A stretch of DNA of 9,242 nucleotides from Chloroflexota bacterium (GTDB lineage: Bacteria; Chloroflexota; Limnocylindria; Limnocylindrales; CSP1-4). Every line of letters begins with the position of its first letter. The first letter of the stretch is position 1. The position numbers and the translations under genes are program-made. This document shows, piece after piece, positions 5,755 through 9,242 of the stretch. The DNA is taken from assembly GCA_021812735.1 (NCBI GenBank), contig JAKAMV010000336.1:1-9242 (forward strand), given 5' to 3'. Below the pieces are notes generated by a model, which saw only the letters and a list, made by a program, of their open reading frames with translations, did not search any database and was not told the origin of the DNA.

Positions 5755-6546
5755 CTAGCGCGGCAGCGCCGAGGTCGGCCAGGGCTCGGACGGGTCGGCG
5801 GCGACACACCACGTAAACCGGTCGCCGCGGGCCCAGTCCCGCGAGTCCGCGCCGGTCACGAGCGGCACCGGCCCGCCGGGCGCGGGCGAACCGAAGGCCG
5901 TCGCGAACGCCGAGGCGCACGGGGCCGCGGCCTGGGCCGCGACCGTGGCGTAGGGCGGCACGGTGGCCGCGGGCCCGAAGCCCCGGATCGGCACCTGTGC
6001 CAGCGGCTCGAAGTTGTGCGGCAGGATGCACAGCGTCTCCGACACGGTGATCGGCGGCGTGGGCACGGCCTGGCCCTGCGCGAGGCCAACCACCACCAGG
6101 CAGGTGCTGCTCGACTCGTGGGCGGTCTCGTTGCCGGTCGGCTGCAGCGCCAAACCCGCCAGGATCGCGATCGCCACCGCCCAGACCGCCAGGTAGGCCG
6201 TGCCGCCGTCAAGGCTGCCCACCGGGACCACCCGGTCGAGGTCGGGCGCCTGCCCGCCCGCGGCGCGCGTCGCCGCCGTGCCCGGCCTGGGGCGGTCCGG
6301 CAGCGGCATGGCCCGCGCGCGGACGCCGCGGCGCACGGTGCGCCACGACAGCGGGCTCCAGTGCCAGCAGCTCGCGCACTCGAGGCCGTGGCGCACGCCC
6401 AGCGGGACGATCCCGATCGGCCCCAGCTCCAGCCAGCGGTACTGCCGCTCCACGCGGTGGGGGCCCACCCGCCCGCAGGCCGGGCACTCGTCCACCTTGA
6501 CGCCGAGAGTGCCGGAGCGCCACGCGACGCGGAACGGGCGCCTCAC
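5755..6546 (-). CDS. Zinc-ribbon, single-helix membrane protein with Septum_form-like C-terminal domain
   Basis: With GTG 6546 as start the protein has 263 aa. A zinc ribbon is formed by CPAC at 21-24 and CASC at 57-60. A linker rich in Arg and Pro follows, then a membrane helix at about 118-135 (YLAVWAVAIAILAGLALQP), then an outer domain with Cys at 149, 173, 210 and 247. The outer domain matches the pattern I know for Septum_form: Cys followed by PHNFEPLAQVPI (cf. C-x-x-PHxxEV), a central Ala-rich helix with CASAF, then DWARGDRFTWCVAADP (cf. W-x-x-GdRxxxC) and a final SAL. The topology would put the zinc ribbon in the cytoplasm and the cysteine domain outside. The frame is open up to 6714, but this part overlaps the MutS-like gene and is low-complexity. 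The chosen GTG lacks a good Shine-Dalgarno, so the start is uncertain. A link to division is only by domain name. Confidence 0.66.
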   Translation of the reverse strand: MRRPFRVAWRSGTLGVKVDECPACGRVGPHRVERQYRWLELGPIGIVPLGVRHGLECASCWHWSPLSWRTVRRGVRARAMPLPDRPRPGTAATRAAGGQAPDLDRVVPVGSLDGGTAYLAVWAVAIAILAGLALQPTGNETAHESSSTCLVVVGLAQGQAVPTPPITVSETLCILPHNFEPLAQVPIRGFGPAATVPPYATVAAQAAAPCASAFATAFGSPAPGGPVPLVTGADSRDWARGDRFTWCVAADPSEPWPTSALPR

Positions 6547-6637
6547 GGCTGGCCGCCACGCGCGCGTCGGCCGTCCGGGGGGCGTCGGCTGCCCCGTGGC
6601 CGTGTCCCCTCCCCCGCCCCACTCGCCCTGCGCATCG
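6547..6637. other. Short gap between MutS-like gene and zinc-ribbon gene
   Basis: Ninety-one very GC-rich bases with no T-rich terminator and no TANNNT element on the minus strand. This favours co-transcription of the zinc-ribbon gene with the MutS-like pair, or a start of that gene further upstream than annotated. Confidence 0.35.
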
Positions 6638-8188
6638 TCACGAGACGGCACGCGAACCCGGGTCGGGGCCCGCCGGCCACGCGCCGATCTCGGCCGCCCA
6701 CAGGTCGGCGCCAAAACTGGTGTGGAGCGGCGGCGCCGGCGTCACGAGGAAGGTGCGGGCGCCGCCCTCGCCCCGCTCGGCGCGGAGGAACGATGCTGGC
6801 GCCGGCGGCCGCGCGTGGAGCCCGGCCGCGAGCTCGTGGTGGTGGGTGACGAGCCACACCTCGACGCCGGCCGCGACCAGGCCCCGGACCACCGCATCGG
6901 CGATCGCGGAGCCGTCGCGCTCGTTCACGTTGGACAGCGGCTCGTTGAGCAGGACCAGGCTGCCCGGCCGGACGCGGCCCACGAGATCGCTCAGCCGCCG
7001 CAGGTCGGCGTCGAGCCGTCCGTCCGCCGTGCCGCCCTCCTCGCCCCGGGGGAAGTGCGCGACGATCCCGTCGGCCGGCGCGGCGCGACACGAGGCCGCC
7101 GCCACCGGCATGCCCGCGGCCAGCATCATCCGCGCGACGCCCACGGCGCGGAGGAGGGTGGACTTGCCGCCGCCGTTGGCGCCGGTCACCACGACCAAAC
7201 GCGCGCCGGCACAGGCGACGTCGTTCCCGGTCACGCCGCCCCCGATCGCCAGGGCGAGGCAGGGGTCCGCGATGGCGCCCGCCTCGAGGCCGGGCTCGCC
7301 GGTCGGGAGCAGCCCCGGCATCGCGGTCGCGAGGCCCACCTCCCGCAGGGCGGCGTCGAGGTTCGCGCAGCCGACGAGGAACGCGGCCTCGTCCCGCAGG
7401 CGGCGGCAAAACGAGAGCAGGTGCCCCGCCGATTCGGCCACCGCGCCGGCGGCCGGGGCGACCGCCGCCGCCCGCAGCTCGCCCAGGGCGTTCATCGCGT
7501 TCTGGTCGTGGAGGGCGACGTCCACGGCCAGGCCGTGCGCCCGCTCGCCCCCCAGCCGGTCGCGCAGGCGGCCCCGGGCGCTGGCCTCCCGCCGCAGGAC
7601 CAGGCCGCCCGGCCGGTTGCCGGGGCCGAGGGCCGCGGACGCCACGAGGGTCCGCTCGCCGAGACGGGCCAGCAGCTCGCGGGCGGTGGCGAGGAACGCG
7701 TCGTCCACGTCGGCCGCCAGGCGGTCGGCCAGGCCCAGCAGCGCCGGCGACTGCAGCCGTGAGCGCTCCCGGGCGAGCAGGTCCCGGATGGAGGCCACGG
7801 CGGCGAGGAGGCCGGCGAGCACGTCCGCGGAGCGCTGCAGCACCAGCTCCGCGTTGCGGAGGGCCCCGCCCCAGACGCGGCGCTCGGCCTCCACTGCGTC
7901 GGTGGCGAGGCGGTAGAGCTCGCGCACCGTCTCCGGGCAGGCGATCGCGTCGGCGACCACGGCCTGGCGCGCCCGCACGGCCTCCACCGTCGGCGCGGCG
8001 CCAAAGCGGTCGCCTCCCCGGACGCCGAGCGGCAGGACGCGCCGGACGACCGCGGCCACGCGCTCGTCGCCGCCCGCCATCGCGGCGAACAGGCGCTCGA
8101 GCTCCAGGTCCGCGACCAGGTCCGGGTCCGGCTCGGGCAGGTCGTGCAGGTCCAGGTCGCGATCCGGGAACAGCAGGCCGGTCCTCAC
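6638..8188 (-). CDS. MutS-like ATPase with intact Walker A (second of a pair)
   Basis: The protein has 516 aa. GTG 8188 is the start because it forms a GTGA overlap with the upstream gene's TGA (8187-8185); the open frame beyond it, to 8914, is a shadow of that gene. Residues about 25-300 are helical, with a MutS core-like RQAVVADAIACPETVREL at 74-91. The ATPase domain follows: Walker A TGANGGGKSTLLRAVG at 335-350, then HFPRGEE at 378-384, RLDADLRRLSDLV at 391-403, Walker B LVLLNEPLSNVNERDGSAIA at 411-430, and VTHHHELA at 447-454 for the His switch. The Walker B has Asn-Glu where mismatch-repair MutS has Asp-Glu. From memory, Asn-Glu with TNEREG is typical of a divergent MutS-like family in Firmicutes and others. 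There is no mismatch-recognition domain (no FxE) and no Smr domain, so classical mismatch repair or MutS2 activity is not implied. A DNA- or branched-structure-binding ATPase is a reasonable guess. Confidence 0.85.
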   Translation of the reverse strand: MRTGLLFPDRDLDLHDLPEPDPDLVADLELERLFAAMAGGDERVAAVVRRVLPLGVRGGDRFGAAPTVEAVRARQAVVADAIACPETVRELYRLATDAVEAERRVWGGALRNAELVLQRSADVLAGLLAAVASIRDLLARERSRLQSPALLGLADRLAADVDDAFLATARELLARLGERTLVASAALGPGNRPGGLVLRREASARGRLRDRLGGERAHGLAVDVALHDQNAMNALGELRAAAVAPAAGAVAESAGHLLSFCRRLRDEAAFLVGCANLDAALREVGLATAMPGLLPTGEPGLEAGAIADPCLALAIGGGVTGNDVACAGARLVVVTGANGGGKSTLLRAVGVARMMLAAGMPVAAASCRAAPADGIVAHFPRGEEGGTADGRLDADLRRLSDLVGRVRPGSLVLLNEPLSNVNERDGSAIADAVVRGLVAAGVEVWLVTHHHELAAGLHARPPAPASFLRAERGEGGARTFLVTPAPPLHTSFGADLWAAEIGAWPAGPDPGSRAVS

Positions 8189-9242
8189 GGGGCCACCCGC
8201 GATCGGATCGCCTCGGCGTCCAGCCCGTAGCGCGCGGCCAGCAGCTGCGCGTGGGCCAGGCCGTCCGCCGGCCGCCTCGCGAAGCGATACGTCCGCGCGG
8301 CGGGGTCGTCTGGCGCCTCGACCGCTGCGACGCTCACGACGCCGGGCTCCTCCGCCAGCTCCTCGAGGAACGTGACCGCGACCGCCCTGGCCCCGCGCCC
8401 GGCGAGCAGCGCGAGGAGCCGCCGGGTCAGCTCGAGCGCGTCGGCGGCCGTGGTGGACGCGAACGGCTCGTTCGCCACGACCAGCGTCGCGGGCGAGGCG
8501 GCGTCGAGGAGCGCGCGCACGCCGCGGAGCTCGGTTCGGAGGCGGCCGCCGGGGTCCTGGAGCCGCTCCGGCCGGTCGAACACGGTCCCGACGCGAGCGG
8601 CGAGCGGGACGGTGGCGCGGGCCGCGGGCACCGGGCACCCGGCGGCCGCCAGGACGTGCAGCTGGCCCACCGCGCGGGCGAAGGAGGTCCGGCCCCCCGT
8701 GCCGGGGCCTGTCACCACCACCAGCCGCTCGGCCGGCGCGAGGGCGAGATCGCTCGTCTCCACGCCCCGGCCATCGGCGACCAGCCGCCGCGCGAGCGCC
8801 AGGTCGAACAGGCCCTCCGCCACGAGCGACCCGTCCGTCGCCAGGGCCGGGTAGCCGCAGCGGAGCCCGGCCGCGCGGAGCGGCGCGAGCAGGTCCAGGA
8901 CCGCGAGGTACCACGCCGCGTCGGCCTCGACGGCTGCCATCGTCGGCTCGACGATCGGCTGCTGCGCCGCCACGACGGCGGCCAGGCGGGCGAACGGCTC
9001 CGGCGCCAGGCGCACCACCCGCGCCAGGACCTCCGCCTCGATCGGGTTCATGTCCAGGGCGTCGAACGTGTCCACGCGCAGCGGGACCGGGTCGTGCTCC
9101 CGCAGCCGGGCGAAGGTCGCCCGGATCTCGGCGGCGAGGTCGGGCTCGTCGCGGGCAGGCCCCACGACGACGCGCCCCTGGCCGATGCGGAGGCGGTACG
9201 CAACCCCGTCCAGCGCCGCGTGGGCCTCGGCTGCGTCCGCCC
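8185..9242 (-). CDS. MutS-like protein with degenerate P-loop (first of a pair, 5' end outside window)
   Basis: The frame is open to the right edge, so 351 C-terminal residues are visible and the start lies outside. In numbering from the GTG at 9165, which is probably internal, a helical region ends in the lever-like WYLAVLDLLAPLRAAGLRCGYP at 85-106. The ATPase domain has Walker A GPGTGGRTSFARAVGQLHVLA at 153-173, with Arg159 in place of the catalytic Lys and Gly in place of the usual Asn. Walker B is LVVANEPFASTTAADA at 228-243, the His switch is replaced by VTFLEELA at 264-271, and the ending RTYRFARRPADGLAHAQLLA at 291-310 is followed by RYGL. From memory, NE.FxSTT, VTFLDELA and RRPADGLAYA mark one half of a paired MutS-like family, whose members normally keep GPNQGGKTT. 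Here the Lys is lost, so ATP hydrolysis is probably impaired. It is translationally coupled to the second MutS-like gene by GTGA. Confidence 0.83.
   Translation of the reverse strand, partial: ADAAEAHAALDGVAYRLRIGQGRVVVGPARDEPDLAAEIRATFARLREHDPVPLRVDTFDALDMNPIEAEVLARVVRLAPEPFARLAAVVAAQQPIVEPTMAAVEADAAWYLAVLDLLAPLRAAGLRCGYPALATDGSLVAEGLFDLALARRLVADGRGVETSDLALAPAERLVVVTGPGTGGRTSFARAVGQLHVLAAAGCPVPAARATVPLAARVGTVFDRPERLQDPGGRLRTELRGVRALLDAASPATLVVANEPFASTTAADALELTRRLLALLAGRGARAVAVTFLEELAEEPGVVSVAAVEAPDDPAARTYRFARRPADGLAHAQLLAARYGLDAEAIRSRVAP

Noticed and set aside
6200..7916. Long plus-strand frames opposite the MutS-like and zinc-ribbon genes
   Set aside because: Compositionally biased shadows without motifs or Shine-Dalgarno sites.
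8189..8914. N-terminal extension of the second MutS-like frame
   Set aside because: The 242 added residues are Arg/Gly/Pro/Ala low-complexity and overlap the first MutS-like gene, whose frame has clear ATPase motifs. The GTGA junction at 8188-8185 gives a natural start.
1..9242. CRISPR array, insertion sequence, phage or defence cassette
   Set aside because: No regular short repeats, transposase motifs or terminal inverted repeats were seen, and composition is uniform along the window. The MutS-like pair is the only candidate for a new system, and nothing in the sequence shows a defence role.

Overview
This is a very GC-rich bacterial window, dense with genes that use strong G/C third positions and several GTG starts. 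I see no rRNA, tRNA, insertion sequence, phage gene or CRISPR array. Two genes seem to have a -10 element (TANNNT) exactly six bases before the start codon, as expected for leaderless transcripts. With the Septum_form-like and Flavodoxin_5-like products, this suggests a high-GC Gram-positive-type lineage, either Chloroflexota (for example a Limnocylindria-like soil or water lineage) or Actinomycetota. That placement is an inference; no marker gene is present to settle it.

Layout, right to left, because most genes are on the minus strand. (1) 9242-5755: two divergent MutS-like ATPase genes joined by a GTGA stop/start overlap, the first cut by the window edge. After 91 bp comes a membrane protein with an N-terminal zinc ribbon and a C-terminal Septum_form-like domain. 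(2) 5242-5736, plus strand: a small Flavodoxin_5-type protein, convergent with the zinc-ribbon gene (18 bp gap) and divergent from acs. (3) 5077-2164: acetyl-CoA synthetase, then 28 bp later an unusual fusion of a cysteinyl-tRNA-synthetase-like C-terminal helix with a divergent family-2 glycosyltransferase domain. (4) 2163-1939: a 225-bp gap holding a likely intrinsic terminator of the minus strand and a -10 element. (5) 1938-1: a three-gene minus-strand operon: a 53-aa membrane-anchored small protein missed by simple ORF calling, a peptide-type ABC substrate-binding protein held by a signal anchor, and the start of a further exported or membrane protein, coupled by a 16-bp overlap and then a GTGA overlap.

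How they work together: acs activates acetate to acetyl-CoA and is ordinary carbon metabolism. The substrate-binding protein points to oligopeptide uptake, although no permease is visible. The most unusual unit is the MutS-like pair. From remembered family patterns it belongs to a little-characterised class of paired MutS-related ATPases with an Asn-Glu Walker B. Here the upstream partner has also lost the Walker A lysine, so a one-active, one-inactive heterodimer is plausible. A zinc-ribbon/septum-type membrane protein follows in the same direction.
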